Notes: generated by a model from the letters alone, not told the origin. A DNA stretch of 35,647 nt from an uncultured Centipeda sp. (GCA_905372865.1 CAJPQT010000023.1:1-35647), one strand, 5' to 3'. Counted from the first letter of the stretch, positions 22,927 to 31,519 are shown. Made by a program: numbers and translations.

Positions 22927-23658
22927 ATGGACAAGATCGCGAGACTCAAAGAAATCCTAGCAGAAAGCCGCCGCGCAGTCTTCTTCGGCGGGGCGGGCAT
23001 GTCGACGGAGTCGGGGATTCCCGACTTTCGCAGCGCGGGCGGCATCTACAGCGAGACGCTGCATCAGGAGTTCAGTCCCGAGCAGATGGCCTCGCACAGC
23101 TTCCTCATGGCGCATCCCGCCGAGTTCTTTGACTTCTATCGGCGGCGCTTCGTCTACCTCGCAGCGGAGCCGAATCCCGGGCACTACGCACTCGCGAAGC
23201 TGGAGCGGTGCGGGCATCTCGCGGCGGTTGTAACGCAGAACATCGACGGGCTTCATCAAGCAGCGGGCTCACAGACGGTCTACGAACTGCACGGCTCGAT
23301 CCGCCGTGCGCACTGCATGGACTGCGGAGCACATTACGAGCTCGACTACATCCTCCACCATCGCCCCATCCCGCACTGCAGCTGCGGCGGCATCGTCCGC
23401 CCCGACGTGGTACTGTATGAGGAAAGTCTCGACAATGACACCATCGAGGGTGCAGTCGCCGCCATCCGCGCGGCGGACACGCTCATCATCGGCGGTACGT
23501 CGCTCATTGTCTATCCCGCGGCGGGACTGATCGACTACTTCCGCGGCGAACATCTCATCCTCATCAACAAGAGCGAGACGCGTGCAGACAGCCGTGCCGA
23601 GCTCGTCATCCGCGCGCCGATCGGTGATGTGCTGCATGCGGCGCTGCCGGACGAATAG
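22927..23658 (+). CDS. cobB: NAD-dependent protein deacylase, sirtuin family
   Basis: A 243-aa sirtuin that removes acyl groups from lysines using NAD+. Motifs: GAGMSTESGIPDFRS (22-36) for NAD, TQNIDGLH (103-110), catalytic H122 in ELHGS, a zinc site C130, C133, C151, C153, and GTSLIVYPAA near the C-terminus. ATG 22927 follows AAGGAGG; the longer upstream frame would cross the antisense promoter of the toxin locus. The gene stands alone. Confidence 0.93.
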   Translation: MDKIARLKEILAESRRAVFFGGAGMSTESGIPDFRSAGGIYSETLHQEFSPEQMASHSFLMAHPAEFFDFYRRRFVYLAAEPNPGHYALAKLERCGHLAAVVTQNIDGLHQAAGSQTVYELHGSIRRAHCMDCGAHYELDYILHHRPIPHCSCGGIVRPDVVLYEESLDNDTIEGAVAAIRAADTLIIGGTSLIVYPAAGLIDYFRGEHLILINKSETRADSRAELVIRAPIGDVLHAALPDE

Positions 23659-23725
23659 CAGCCCGCCGAGAGGGCATGACGCCCAAACGGTGGAAATGTA
23701 CTGATTGTTCAAGGCACCCCTTCCA

Positions 23726-23763
23726 CCGCAAGCGGTCCCCCTTCCCCGCTGTGGCGGGGAAGG
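23726..23763. repeat. GC-rich double-hairpin intergenic sequence
   Basis: Two adjacent palindromes, ACCGC-AA-GCGGT (23726-23737) and CCTTCCCCGC-TGTG-GCGGGGAAGG (23740-23763), in the 124 bp between the convergent sirtuin and EamA genes. The form is like REP-type intergenic repeats; only one copy is in this window. It could also act as a transcription end for one or both genes, though no long T-run follows. Confidence 0.5.
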
Positions 23764-23782
23764 CTTTGGGATGGGCGGCACA

Positions 23783-24661
23783 TCAGCCCCTTCGCCCCCG
23801 CCGCACACTCTGCAAGAGAATCCCGCCCATGATGAGTACAAGGGCACCGACGGCTGCCCCCGACATCTCCTCACCGAGTGCTGCGGCAGAGACGACGAGC
23901 GAGAGGAGCGGCACGGCGTAGGCGAGATTCGCAACCGTCGCCGCGTCACGTGCCTCCTGCAGTGCCATCGCCCACCAGAGATAGCCCACGGCATCAATGA
24001 ATACACCGAGCCACAAGAGGCCGATCCACTGTGTCCACATGGGTGTGACCCACTCCTCCGTGAGCAGTGTCACGGGCAGCGAACAGACCGCCGTCACCCC
24101 CCATGCCAGAATCATCATCACCGTCTGGTCGATGTTCCGCCGCTTGTTCAGTACACAAAAGAGACCGTAGCAGAGGGCCGCGAGCAGACAGGCGACGGTG
24201 CCAAGCAGCCCGGTCCCCTCGGCACTGCCCTCCCCGCCGAGAGTGAGCACCACCACGCCGGAGAACGAGAGGAGCAGCGCAGCGGCGGTGCGCAGGGTGA
24301 TCCGCTCCCCAAGGAGCAGCGCCGCAAAGAGGACAATCATCATCGGCCAGAGATAGTTAAGGAGGCACGCCTCCTGCGAGGTCAGCTGTGAGAGCCCGTA
24401 GTAATACAGCCCCGAATAGAGAAAGAGGCCGAGGAACCCGAGCCCGGCCATCGACATATAGCCGCGCACATCATAGGTACGAAATATGCGCCCCCCGTCA
24501 CGCACAAGCTGCACGACGAGCAGAAAGAGGCTCGCAGCAAGTGTGCTCAGAAAGAGCGCCTCAAATGTCGGGATCGCCGTGAGGAGACTCTTTACCAACG
24601 CCGCCGTCGTCGACCAGATCACAACCGCACTGATCGCATAGAAATACACACGCCCTTGCAT
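23783..24661 (-). CDS. EamA-family (drug/metabolite superfamily) transporter
   Basis: A 292-aa inner-membrane protein with ten predicted helices made of two EamA repeats of five helices (about 5-135 and 150-285). Typical features: VIWSTTAALVKSLL in helix 1, the SQEACLLNYLWPMMIVLFA helix ending the first repeat, and VANLAYAVPLLSLVVSAAALGE in the second. Substrates of this family are usually metabolites or amino acids being exported; none can be assigned. AAGGAG precedes ATG 24661. Confidence 0.9.
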   Translation of the reverse strand: MQGRVYFYAISAVVIWSTTAALVKSLLTAIPTFEALFLSTLAASLFLLVVQLVRDGGRIFRTYDVRGYMSMAGLGFLGLFLYSGLYYYGLSQLTSQEACLLNYLWPMMIVLFAALLLGERITLRTAAALLLSFSGVVVLTLGGEGSAEGTGLLGTVACLLAALCYGLFCVLNKRRNIDQTVMMILAWGVTAVCSLPVTLLTEEWVTPMWTQWIGLLWLGVFIDAVGYLWWAMALQEARDAATVANLAYAVPLLSLVVSAAALGEEMSGAAVGALVLIMGGILLQSVRRGRRG

Positions 24662-24733
24662 CGCGAAACTCCTTACGATAGATTCATTACCTCATAGTTC
24701 TCTCCCGCCCCTTCATTGTCCTTCACAGACCAC

Positions 24734-24765
24734 AAAAAAGCTTCCGATCTCTCGGAAGCTTTTTA
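24734..24765. terminator. Terminator of tRNA-Thr, probably bidirectional
   Basis: AAAAAAGCTTCCGA, 4-nt loop, TCGGAAGCTTTTT, 9 bp from the tRNA 3' end. Confidence 0.88.
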
Positions 24766-24773
24766 TTATCAAA

Positions 24774-24849
24774 TGGAGCTGATTATAGGACTTGAACCTA
24801 CGACCTGCTCATTACGAATGAGCTGCTCTACCAACTGAGCTAAATCAGC
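24774..24849 (-). tRNA. tRNA-Thr (anticodon CGT)
   Basis: A 76-nt cloverleaf with encoded CCA. Acceptor GCTGATT/AATCAGC, D arm GCTCAGTTGGTAGAGC, anticodon stem GCTCA/TGAGC with loop TTCGTAA (CGT, reads ACG), T arm GTAGG-TTCAAGT-CCTAT. Confidence 0.95.
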
Positions 24850-24874
24850 ATACCGCCGCATCGGCGATAGTGGA

Positions 24875-24903
24875 ATTATACCCGAGCAGTGCGCTTCTGT
24901 CAA
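24875..24903 (-). promoter_or_regulatory. Promoter of tRNA-Thr
   Basis: On the minus strand, TTGACA (24903-24898), 17 bp, TATAAT (24880-24875). Fully consensus, 25 bp before the tRNA. Confidence 0.88.
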
Positions 24904-24968
24904 CCCCATTAGAAATATTTTTTCATACGGAAAGCCCGATCTCCGCATGATGGCAGGGCACGGCACAC

Positions 24969-25118
24969 TCACGGAATCCGCGTATAGAAATCGTCCTTGT
25001 AGACCATCTCATCGCGCTTTAGAAACTGGTTGTAAAAGGGCTTGCTGCCATAGAACTTCATATGATAGGCAAGGTAGAATGCGATCTCGCTCGCCGGCAT
25101 TAACAATTCTATTTTCAT
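24969..25118 (-). CDS. Hypothetical small protein, 49 aa
   Basis: A 49-aa frame, ATG 25118 to TGA 24969-24971, with AAGGG about 8 nt upstream. The product is mixed: MKIELLMPASEIAFYLAYHM, then an aromatic, charged part with FYGSKPFYNQF and KDDFYTRIP. Codon use looks like a real gene and it is divergent from the envelope gene at 25222. I do not recognise it. It may be a truncated copy of a longer gene. Confidence 0.5.
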   Translation of the reverse strand: MKIELLMPASEIAFYLAYHMKFYGSKPFYNQFLKRDEMVYKDDFYTRIP

Positions 25119-25221
25119 TCGCAGATCCCTTCTTTCTTCTCTATAAATTCAACGTCTGCCTAATCCTTTTTTCACTGTACTTTAATCACATTTTGGAACA
25201 ATACGAACGGGAGTGAATGCA

Positions 25222-26193
25222 ATGTTAAAACAAATCCTGTGCGCGGCTCTCTGCGCGCTGATGCTCGCCTTCGTCCCCGGCGGCGCAGATGCCGCGCCCG
25301 AGATCATCGAGGCGGACGGCGTCTATATGATGGGCGACAACGACACGCCGAAGAGTGCCCGTGATGCGGCACGAAACGAAGCAATGCGTGCGGCGACGGA
25401 GCAGGCAGGGGTCTACATCGAGAGTACGAGCGAGGTTCAGGGCTACGCACTGACGCGCGATGAGATCCGCACGGTCGCCGCCGCCATCCTGCGCGTCCTG
25501 CACGAGGAGGTAACGCCCGAGCTCGTTGGGGGTGCATGGCGCTACCGCGTTCACCTCGTCTGCGCGGTGGATGCGGAGGGGATCGACCTCAGAGCGCTCG
25601 CCCAGAACAAGGCGGAGATCGCACGTCTCCAGAAGGAGCGCGACGAGCTGAAGCAGCAAAACGATGCCCTCCTCGCACGCTATGAGCGGGCAGACGCTGC
25701 GGAGAAACCTGCGCTCGGCGCACAGCTTGCAGAGACATACAAGCAGAACGCCATCTTCGACGATACGGCGGCAATGATCCTGCGCGGCGAGACCGACCAC
25801 GCCATTGCCGATCTCTCGCTGCTCCTCCAAGACCCGAGCGTCACGGGTGATGTACGCGCCTACGCATACGTGCTGCGCGGCCGCGCTTACTACGATCAGC
25901 ACAGCAGTGCGCTCGCCCTCGCGGACTTCACGGCGGCGGAGCGCACGCCGCACACGAACAGCACCTATCCCATCTGGCGTCTCTACGAGTACCGCGGCAT
26001 GATCCACTACGCTGCAGGAGACTACGAGGACGCGGTAAGCGATCTCATGAGTGCGTGGGACGCCTCGGACAAGACGGACAACGACCTCTGGATGCGGCTG
26101 CGCCGCGCCGAGCGAAAGGCGGAGCAGGAGCGCCGCCATGCCGTGCGCGGTGACGGCGGGGCGCGGAGCTGGGGCGTTGTCATCGTCCCATAG
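25222..26193 (+). CDS. Periplasmic FlgT-N/LPP20-like domain protein with coiled coil and TPR-like repeats, copy 1
   Basis: A 323-aa protein; ATG 25222 has GGGAG 8 nt upstream (GTG 25213 overlaps that site). Signal peptide to about residue 27 (GADAAPE). Residues 28-120 match the pattern of the FlgT N-terminal/LPP20 fold: ADGVYMMGDNDTPKSARDAA, then a long helix MRAATEQAGVYIES and strands ending WRYRVHLVCAVD. A coiled coil follows (about 128-160, KAEIARLQKERDELKQQNDALL), then helical TPR-like repeats (about 175-300) and a basic tail. FlgT and LPP20 proteins sit at the outer membrane, for example in the Vibrio flagellar H-ring. The role here is unknown; a tandem paralogue follows. Confidence 0.7.
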   Translation: MLKQILCAALCALMLAFVPGGADAAPEIIEADGVYMMGDNDTPKSARDAARNEAMRAATEQAGVYIESTSEVQGYALTRDEIRTVAAAILRVLHEEVTPELVGGAWRYRVHLVCAVDAEGIDLRALAQNKAEIARLQKERDELKQQNDALLARYERADAAEKPALGAQLAETYKQNAIFDDTAAMILRGETDHAIADLSLLLQDPSVTGDVRAYAYVLRGRAYYDQHSSALALADFTAAERTPHTNSTYPIWRLYEYRGMIHYAAGDYEDAVSDLMSAWDASDKTDNDLWMRLRRAERKAEQERRHAVRGDGGARSWGVVIVP

Positions 26194-26211
26194 ATGCGGG
26201 GAGGACACACG

Positions 26212-27204
26212 ATGCACATACGCGTCTATGCAGCGCTCCTTACCGCACTCCTCATGCTTCCTCTTTTCTGGCAGACGGCAAATGCCGCCCCACAGATCAT
26301 CACCGCTGAGGGTGTCGCACTCGTGGGCGAGAGCGACATGCCGAAGGACGTGCGCGCAGCCGCGCGGCGCGAGGCAATGCGTGCGGCAACGGAGCAGGCG
26401 GGGGTCTACGTCGAGAGTTCTACCGAAATGCAGGACTTCACGCTGACGAAGGACGAGGTGCGCACGATTGCGGGCTCCATCCTCCACATCATCAAGGAGG
26501 AGGCGATTCCCGAGGTTGTCAACGGAACATGGCGGTACCGCGTCCGTCTCACATGCGAGGTGGACACCTCCGAGGTCGATGTCGCTGCCCTCGCGGAGAA
26601 AAAGGCAGAGATTGCACGCCTTCAAAAGGAGCGCGATACGCTGGAGGCGCAGAACAACGCCCTACGTCTGCGCGATGTGCAGCGGCAAAGGGCAGCCGAG
26701 GCGGCACGCGGCACGCGTCTCGCGGACACCCTCCCCTATACGGCGATCTTTGACGAGACACTGCGCCTCATCCGAAGCGGACAGGCAAGGGAAGGAGCAC
26801 TCGAGGTCACACGCCTCATCGGCGACCCGCGCGTCACAGGGGATGCGCTCGCCTATGCCTACTGTCTGCGCGGCATCGCCTACTACGAGATGGGCGAGGA
26901 CAAGACCGCCATCCAGAACCTGCGCAGCGCAGATGAGATCTCACGCTCAAGCGAGCTCTATCCGCTCTGGCGCGGCGATCAGTACTACGCACTCATCTGC
27001 GAGCGTCAGAAGCGTTGGAAGGATGCCGCAAAATTCTTTCGCCTCGCGTGGGAGGCATCGGACAAGACCGACACACAGCTCAAAGAACAGCTCGAACGCG
27101 CCGAAGATCGCGTTGGAAAGAAGCGCGGCGGCATCGGCTCGTTTCTCGGCGGCATCGTGAACGGCGTGCTCAGCGTCGCGGGCGCTCTCGTCGGCATTGG
27201 CTAG
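26212..27204 (+). CDS. Periplasmic FlgT-N/LPP20-like domain protein with coiled coil and TPR-like repeats, copy 2
   Basis: A 330-aa paralogue of the preceding gene, 18 nt after it, starting at ATG 26212 behind GGGGAGGA (an in-frame ATG at 26194 precedes that site). It has the same order: signal peptide (to about residue 26), FlgT-N/LPP20-like domain (about 27-120, with MRAATEQAGVYVES identical in most positions to copy 1), coiled coil (KAEIARLQKERDTLEAQNNALR), TPR-like helices, then a different end: a glycine-rich hydrophobic tail GGIGSFLGGIVNGVLSVAGA that could touch a membrane. The two probably act together, perhaps as a hetero-oligomer. Confidence 0.7.
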   Translation: MHIRVYAALLTALLMLPLFWQTANAAPQIITAEGVALVGESDMPKDVRAAARREAMRAATEQAGVYVESSTEMQDFTLTKDEVRTIAGSILHIIKEEAIPEVVNGTWRYRVRLTCEVDTSEVDVAALAEKKAEIARLQKERDTLEAQNNALRLRDVQRQRAAEAARGTRLADTLPYTAIFDETLRLIRSGQAREGALEVTRLIGDPRVTGDALAYAYCLRGIAYYEMGEDKTAIQNLRSADEISRSSELYPLWRGDQYYALICERQKRWKDAAKFFRLAWEASDKTDTQLKEQLERAEDRVGKKRGGIGSFLGGIVNGVLSVAGALVGIG

Positions 27205-27229
27205 CTGCTGCACACCTACTGTCCATGTC

Positions 27230-27258
27230 TTGACCGTAGGCCGCAGTTATGATATACA
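27230..27258 (+). promoter_or_regulatory. Promoter of the DUF3829-like lipoprotein gene
   Basis: TTGACC (27230-27235), 17 bp, TATACA (27253-27258). The 5' leader then holds a CCGGA/TCCGG dyad before the AAAGGAGG ribosome site. Confidence 0.55.
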
Positions 27259-27322
27259 TTTCCGTTCATTGTGCCGGAGTGGCATACATCACATCCGGCC
27301 CTGCTATCAAAGGAGGATTTTC

Positions 27323-28252
27323 ATGTATCAACCCATGCGCCGTGCGCTCTCCGTCCTCGTGGTCGGCGGACTTCTCTGCGCGCCTGCCGCGCTCCTCACG
27401 GGCTGCTTTGGCGGCGACGATGCGAAGGCAGACAACACATCCACAGCCTCCGGTGTCAGCGCACTGCTCGCCGGCAACACGACCGAGGACAAGATCGATG
27501 CCATCTCCCCTTACCTCGATGCGACCAACAAATACAACCACATCATCGTCACGTTTGACTTCGCCATTTCGCCCACACTCGAGAAGATGCGCAGCGGCGA
27601 GCGTCAGACGAGCATCTCCCTCCCGCATTTCTCCGATCTGAAAAAGGACCTCGAGGAAGCGCGTGCAAATCCGAAGAGCGCAGGTGTCTTTCAGGACATT
27701 GATGCCGAGGCAGACGCTGTCCTCGCGATCCTGAAGGATCTCGCCCCGCTTGCGGACAAGATGGAGAGCTACTACTCCTCAAAGGGATACTTGGCGGACG
27801 ACTATGCCGCCGCTGCGCAGATGACCGCGCAGTATCTCCCGCTCTACGACAAGTTCGAGCCCGCCTATGACAAGTTCGACGCCGTTGTCACGGCACGCTT
27901 CAAGGAAGTGCGCCTCGCCCAGCTCGAGGATATGCGAAAAGAGGGCCGCACGAACGCCGCCAACTTCCTCGAGCTCTCGATCAAGACGCGCGATCTCGCG
28001 GATATGCTCGACAATGAGAACATCGACAAGGCTGCCGCCGAGGCGAAGATCGCCGAGATCAACGAGCTCGCGGCAAAGCTTCCGGATGTACCTGCACTCG
28101 CCTCCTACAAGCCGAACCTCAACCGCTTCATCGGCACGTTCCGCAGCTATGTCGCGGGCACGGAGGATGCCAACGAGGTCATCGACGACTTCAACAGTGT
28201 GGTACGCTCCTCTCAGAACCTCGATCTCGGCGACCTCGACAAGAAGAAATAA
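27323..28252 (+). CDS. DUF3829-like lipoprotein
   Basis: A 309-aa lipoprotein. ATG 27323 follows AAAGGAGG. The signal ends in the lipobox LLTGC (C28), so the protein is lipid-anchored. The mature part is alpha-helical, with a KYNHIIVTFDFAIS start and many DxxAxxxx helices, resembling the DUF3829/YiiG family, whose function is not established. The helices around 140-190 (YDKFEPAYDKFDAVV) repeat a short motif. It stands between a promoter and a terminator, so it is a single-gene unit in the envelope locus. Confidence 0.72.
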   Translation: MYQPMRRALSVLVVGGLLCAPAALLTGCFGGDDAKADNTSTASGVSALLAGNTTEDKIDAISPYLDATNKYNHIIVTFDFAISPTLEKMRSGERQTSISLPHFSDLKKDLEEARANPKSAGVFQDIDAEADAVLAILKDLAPLADKMESYYSSKGYLADDYAAAAQMTAQYLPLYDKFEPAYDKFDAVVTARFKEVRLAQLEDMRKEGRTNAANFLELSIKTRDLADMLDNENIDKAAAEAKIAEINELAAKLPDVPALASYKPNLNRFIGTFRSYVAGTEDANEVIDDFNSVVRSSQNLDLGDLDKKK

Positions 28253-28274
28253 CAGACCGTCCTCATCGAACAAA

Positions 28275-28305
28275 AGTGCCGCAGCACCGTGCTGCGGCAC
28301 TTTTT
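28275..28305 (+). terminator. Rho-independent terminator
   Basis: AGTGCCGCAGCA, loop of about 4 nt, TGCTGCGGCACT and a T-run, 22 bp after the lipoprotein stop. Confidence 0.93.
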
Positions 28306-28412
28306 ATGGTTCATCCACGATCGCCCCCTATACGTACGCAGAAATTTATGATATGATAAAAATGCAGAAAACACGTGCATTCCTTTGACAAGCGAAAGGA
28401 GATTCACACGTT

Positions 28413-29537
28413 ATGAAGAAGCTATTCATCGCGCTCTGCCTTGCTCTGGCAATGGTTCAGACTGCATTTGCCCAGACCGTCATCGTCGACGGTGTCGGCG
28501 TTGACCGTGACGCAGCGATGCGTGACGCGGCACGCGTCGCAGTCGAACAGGTTGCCGGCATGTATATCAACTCCAACACAGTGGTATCGAACACCTCCGT
28601 GGAGATGGACGAGATCCTCTCCCACGCGCAGGGCTACGTCCAGAACATTCAGGTCATCAGCGAGTCCATGAACGGCGGTGAGTACCGCATCCGCGCGAGC
28701 GTCGACGTGAACACCGACCCGAACTCCGCGTTCATGAAGCGTATGGACGCAGTCATGCGCCTGAACGATCCGCGTATCGGTGTCGTCATCCTCACGGATG
28801 ATTCGGACATCGATCACGAGTTCTATGCGCTCCCCGGCCACGACACGATCCTCGAGACGGCGCTCAACGAGCGGCTCCTCACCGTCGGGTTTAAGCACGT
28901 GGTCGATGTGAGCCTGCTCTCGCAGCTGCAGGATTCTGCGGTTCTCAACGCCGTCTACCGCGGCGACAGCCGCCTCCCATACAGCGGCAGCAACGCTGAC
29001 CGCCCGATCGACTACCTCGTCATCGGCCGCAGCCATGCAGAGGGCTACAAGGTGAAGCTGCCGGACAATCACGGCGGCTACGTCGAGACACAGATGTCCT
29101 CGGCACGCACACACCTCGACCTCAAGATCATCTCCTTCGGCACGAGCACGATCATCGGAACCTACTCCGTCGATGGACAGGGCGTCGAAAACAGCCCTGC
29201 ACTCGCGGCGCGCAAGTCGCGTCAGGCAGCGGCGGTCAAGGCGGCGGAAAAGCTCGAGCAGCAGTTCCTGAAGGCGGCGGCAAGCGCCTTCTCAGGCATC
29301 CAGTTCACCGTCCGTGCGAACGACTTCTCCCTCGTTGAGCAGCTCGTACGGGAGCTGAAGGAACTGCGCGGCGTGCAGGATGTCTACGTGCGCGGCACGA
29401 ATGCGGGCAAGACGACCATCGACATCGCCTCCTCACAGCAGCCGTTCACCATCCTCCAAATGCTCCAGCGCAGCACCAACCTCTCCATCTTCATCGAGAG
29501 CAGTAGCGCCAACGAGATCAACATCACCATCCGTTAA
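28413..29537 (+). CDS. FlgT-like periplasmic/outer-membrane-associated protein
   Basis: A 374-aa exported protein. Signal peptide to FAQT (about residue 21). Residues 22-100 form a FlgT-N/LPP20-type domain: VDGVGVDRDAAMRDAARVAV, EQVAGMYINSNT, then GGEYRIRASVDV. The middle (about 115-250) resembles the nucleotide-free Rossmann-like middle domain seen in FlgT and CsgG-type proteins (RIGVVILTDDS, then PIDYLVIGRSHAEG). The C-terminal 80 residues (DFSLVEQLVRELKELRGVQD, TTIDIASS, NEINITI) form a small alpha/beta domain often found at the end of LPP20-linked proteins. AAAGGAGA precedes ATG 28413. It is monocistronic, between two terminators. Confidence 0.65.
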   Translation: MKKLFIALCLALAMVQTAFAQTVIVDGVGVDRDAAMRDAARVAVEQVAGMYINSNTVVSNTSVEMDEILSHAQGYVQNIQVISESMNGGEYRIRASVDVNTDPNSAFMKRMDAVMRLNDPRIGVVILTDDSDIDHEFYALPGHDTILETALNERLLTVGFKHVVDVSLLSQLQDSAVLNAVYRGDSRLPYSGSNADRPIDYLVIGRSHAEGYKVKLPDNHGGYVETQMSSARTHLDLKIISFGTSTIIGTYSVDGQGVENSPALAARKSRQAAAVKAAEKLEQQFLKAAASAFSGIQFTVRANDFSLVEQLVRELKELRGVQDVYVRGTNAGKTTIDIASSQQPFTILQMLQRSTNLSIFIESSSANEINITIR

Positions 29538-29547
29538 TCACGCACCA

Positions 29548-29588
29548 ACGAACTGCCGCACGAATTCATTTTTGTGCGGCAGTTCGTT
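29548..29588 (+). terminator. Rho-independent terminator with a long stem
   Basis: AACGAACTGCCGCAC, 12-nt loop, GTGCGGCAGTTCGTT (a perfect 15-bp stem), then a T-rich run. Confidence 0.88.
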
Positions 29589-29872
29589 CATTATTTTTCA
29601 AAAAATTTTAAGCAACCCCATTCCATAGAACCGAAAAACCCTTGTCATACGTGCAATTGCGCCAAACTATTCAGAGAATAGGACTTTTTTACCTGTCATA
29701 TACTACAGTTTTCAGCTCTTTTAAATTGTGATAAAATAACAAGCGACATCAAATATGTCAGCACTCATGCACCCGCGGCGGGCTCCACTCGTGTTTTCTG
29801 CATAGTCCCCATCACTCGCCCGCCCGTGCGGTGCACGCAAGGAGCATGAGATCAGACGTAAGGAGGAATTCT
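29589..29872 (+). other. AT-rich intergenic region upstream of the CsgG-like gene
   Basis: 284 bp that are clearly richer in A+T than the surroundings up to about 29760. A TGTGATAAAAT stretch (29725-29735) is a possible extended -10 with a poor -35. The last 100 bp are GC-rich with no frame that has a ribosome site. I see no coding gene or repeat in it. The ribosome site AAGGAGG is at 29860-29866. Confidence 0.5.
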
Positions 29873-30544
29873 ATGTTTAGAAAAATGATGGGCGTGCTTG
29901 TCCTTCTCGGAGGGCTGATGATGGGCTCTGTCTGTCAGGCAGGTCTGTACGATAACCCCACGGTTGCAATCATGCCCTTCCAGAACAAGGTACCGGATCG
30001 GTGGGATGCCTTCGGCGACCATGCAGGCATCGCAACCGAGGAGTTGATCACCCTCATCAGCGACCGCCCCGACGTATTCCAAGTCTATGAGCGTATCGAA
30101 CTCCAAGGTCTCGTGGATGAGCAGAGTCTCGGTATGACCGGGCTCATCGCAGAGGACACCGCCGCTGAAGTCGGCAACCTCAGCGGTGTCGAGTACAAGA
30201 TCTTCGGCGCACTCACAAACCTCTCGGCGAAGGAGGATTCCCTCGGTCTTTCCGGTCTCACGGGCGGCCTGATCGGCAGCCAGGCAAGTGTCGTGGCAAA
30301 TGTCTCCATCCGCGTCGTCGAAGTCTCGACGGGCCGCGTCGTCCTCGTCGGGCAGGGCAAGGGCAGCTCGAATCGCGTGTCGGGCGGCATGGCCTCAGAG
30401 GGCGGTGCGTTCATGCTCGGCTCCGCGAACGTCACCGACGAGATGGCGTTCAATGCCGTCTCGAAGGCGATCAAGGATGCCGTCAACGGAAAAGAGGGGC
30501 TCTTTACGAAGATGGGCGTCAACAACAAGGGCAAGAAAAAATAA
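29873..30544 (+). CDS. CsgG-like outer-membrane secretion/assembly protein
   Basis: A 223-aa protein starting at ATG 29873 with AAGGAGG about 6 nt upstream. The signal peptide ends at VCQAG (about residue 22-23) without a lipobox Cys, although most CsgG proteins are lipoproteins. The mature part follows the CsgG/HfaB pattern: TVAIMPFQNKVP, a helix GIATEELITLISDRPDVFQV, YERIELQGLVDEQSLGMTGL, then EVGNLSGVEYKIFGALTNL and ISIRVVEVSTGRVVLVGQG. In curli systems CsgG forms the outer-membrane export pore. A pore role here is inferred; the transmembrane hairpins are hard to recognise by eye. A 57-nt gap leads to the LPP20-like gene. Confidence 0.75.
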   Translation: MFRKMMGVLVLLGGLMMGSVCQAGLYDNPTVAIMPFQNKVPDRWDAFGDHAGIATEELITLISDRPDVFQVYERIELQGLVDEQSLGMTGLIAEDTAAEVGNLSGVEYKIFGALTNLSAKEDSLGLSGLTGGLIGSQASVVANVSIRVVEVSTGRVVLVGQGKGSSNRVSGGMASEGGAFMLGSANVTDEMAFNAVSKAIKDAVNGKEGLFTKMGVNNKGKKK

Positions 30545-30601
30545 GAATCCAACGAAATCGCTGAAGATATCAGTGCGTTCCACCCCAAAGGAGAGATGAC
30601 T

Positions 30602-31504
30602 ATGAAGACTCTGAAGAAAAAAGCACTCGTCAGCGCCCTCGCAGGCGTATTTGCATTCGGTGGCGGCCTCTATATGGCGCCGAACTCCGACATCCCCACG
30701 CTGACCCTGATGCAGGCAGCCGAGGCAGCCGCACAGTGGGAACAGGGCACGATCACGGCAGAGGGCTTCGGCACGCCGCCGATGGGCACCTACGGCTCCA
30801 AAGCGAGCATCATGGCACGCCGCGCCGCCATCGTTGACGCGCAGCGCAACCTCGCCGAGCAGGTGAGCGGCGTACAGGTCGATGCCGAGACCACCGTTGA
30901 GAACTACGTCATCAGCAGCGACCTCGTCAAGACCAAGGTCAGCGCACTCATCAAGGGTGCCGTCGTCGTCGAGGAGCAGATGATGCCGGACGGTGCGTAC
31001 CGCGTCGTCATGTCCATGCCGATGTACGGCACGCAGGGACTTGCCTCTGCGATCATGCCCGCCATCCGCGACAACACGCCGCCAACGCCGCCCCCGCCGG
31101 TCATCTCCGCCACCATTACGGCTGAGATTACGACGCAGGTCCAGACGAGAGGTGTCGGCTATACGGGTGTCATCGTCGATGCGGGCGGCATGGGGCTCAA
31201 GCCCAGCTTCTCGCCCGTCATCTATGACACGAACGGCAGAGCCATCTACGGTGTCAGCAACATCAACTACGATCAGGCGATCTCGCAGGGCATGGTCGGC
31301 TACTCCGCCAGCGTCTCCGCCGCACAGGCACTCCCGCGTGCCGGACGCAGCCCGCTCGTCGTAAAGGCGGTGCAGGTGCGCGGCGGCAACAACTCCACCA
31401 ACCCTGTCAACGTCGTTGTCTCCGTTGACGACGGTGACCGCATCCTCGCCGCCAACGCGCAGAGCCAGATGCTCATGAACGGCTCCGTCGTGTTTGTGCG
31501 CTGA
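30602..31504 (+). CDS. LPP20-like envelope protein
   Basis: A 300-aa exported protein; AAAGGAGA lies about 7 nt before ATG 30602 (ATG 30596 touches that site). The signal or anchor is at about 8-45. The LPP20-type domain (about 48-145) shows SKASIMARRAAIVDAQRNLAE, QVSGVQVDAETTVENYVISS and YRVVMSMPMYG. A Pro-rich linker (TPPTPPPPV) leads to a second beta-rich domain (about 165-300) starting VGYTGVIVDAGGMGLKPSFS. LPP20 proteins include Helicobacter Lpp20 and Vibrio FlgP; no lipobox Cys is seen here. It probably shares a transcript with the CsgG-like gene before it and ends at a strong terminator. Confidence 0.72.
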   Translation: MKTLKKKALVSALAGVFAFGGGLYMAPNSDIPTLTLMQAAEAAAQWEQGTITAEGFGTPPMGTYGSKASIMARRAAIVDAQRNLAEQVSGVQVDAETTVENYVISSDLVKTKVSALIKGAVVVEEQMMPDGAYRVVMSMPMYGTQGLASAIMPAIRDNTPPTPPPPVISATITAEITTQVQTRGVGYTGVIVDAGGMGLKPSFSPVIYDTNGRAIYGVSNINYDQAISQGMVGYSASVSAAQALPRAGRSPLVVKAVQVRGGNNSTNPVNVVVSVDDGDRILAANAQSQMLMNGSVVFVR

Positions 31505-31519
31505 GCAAACGATACACAT

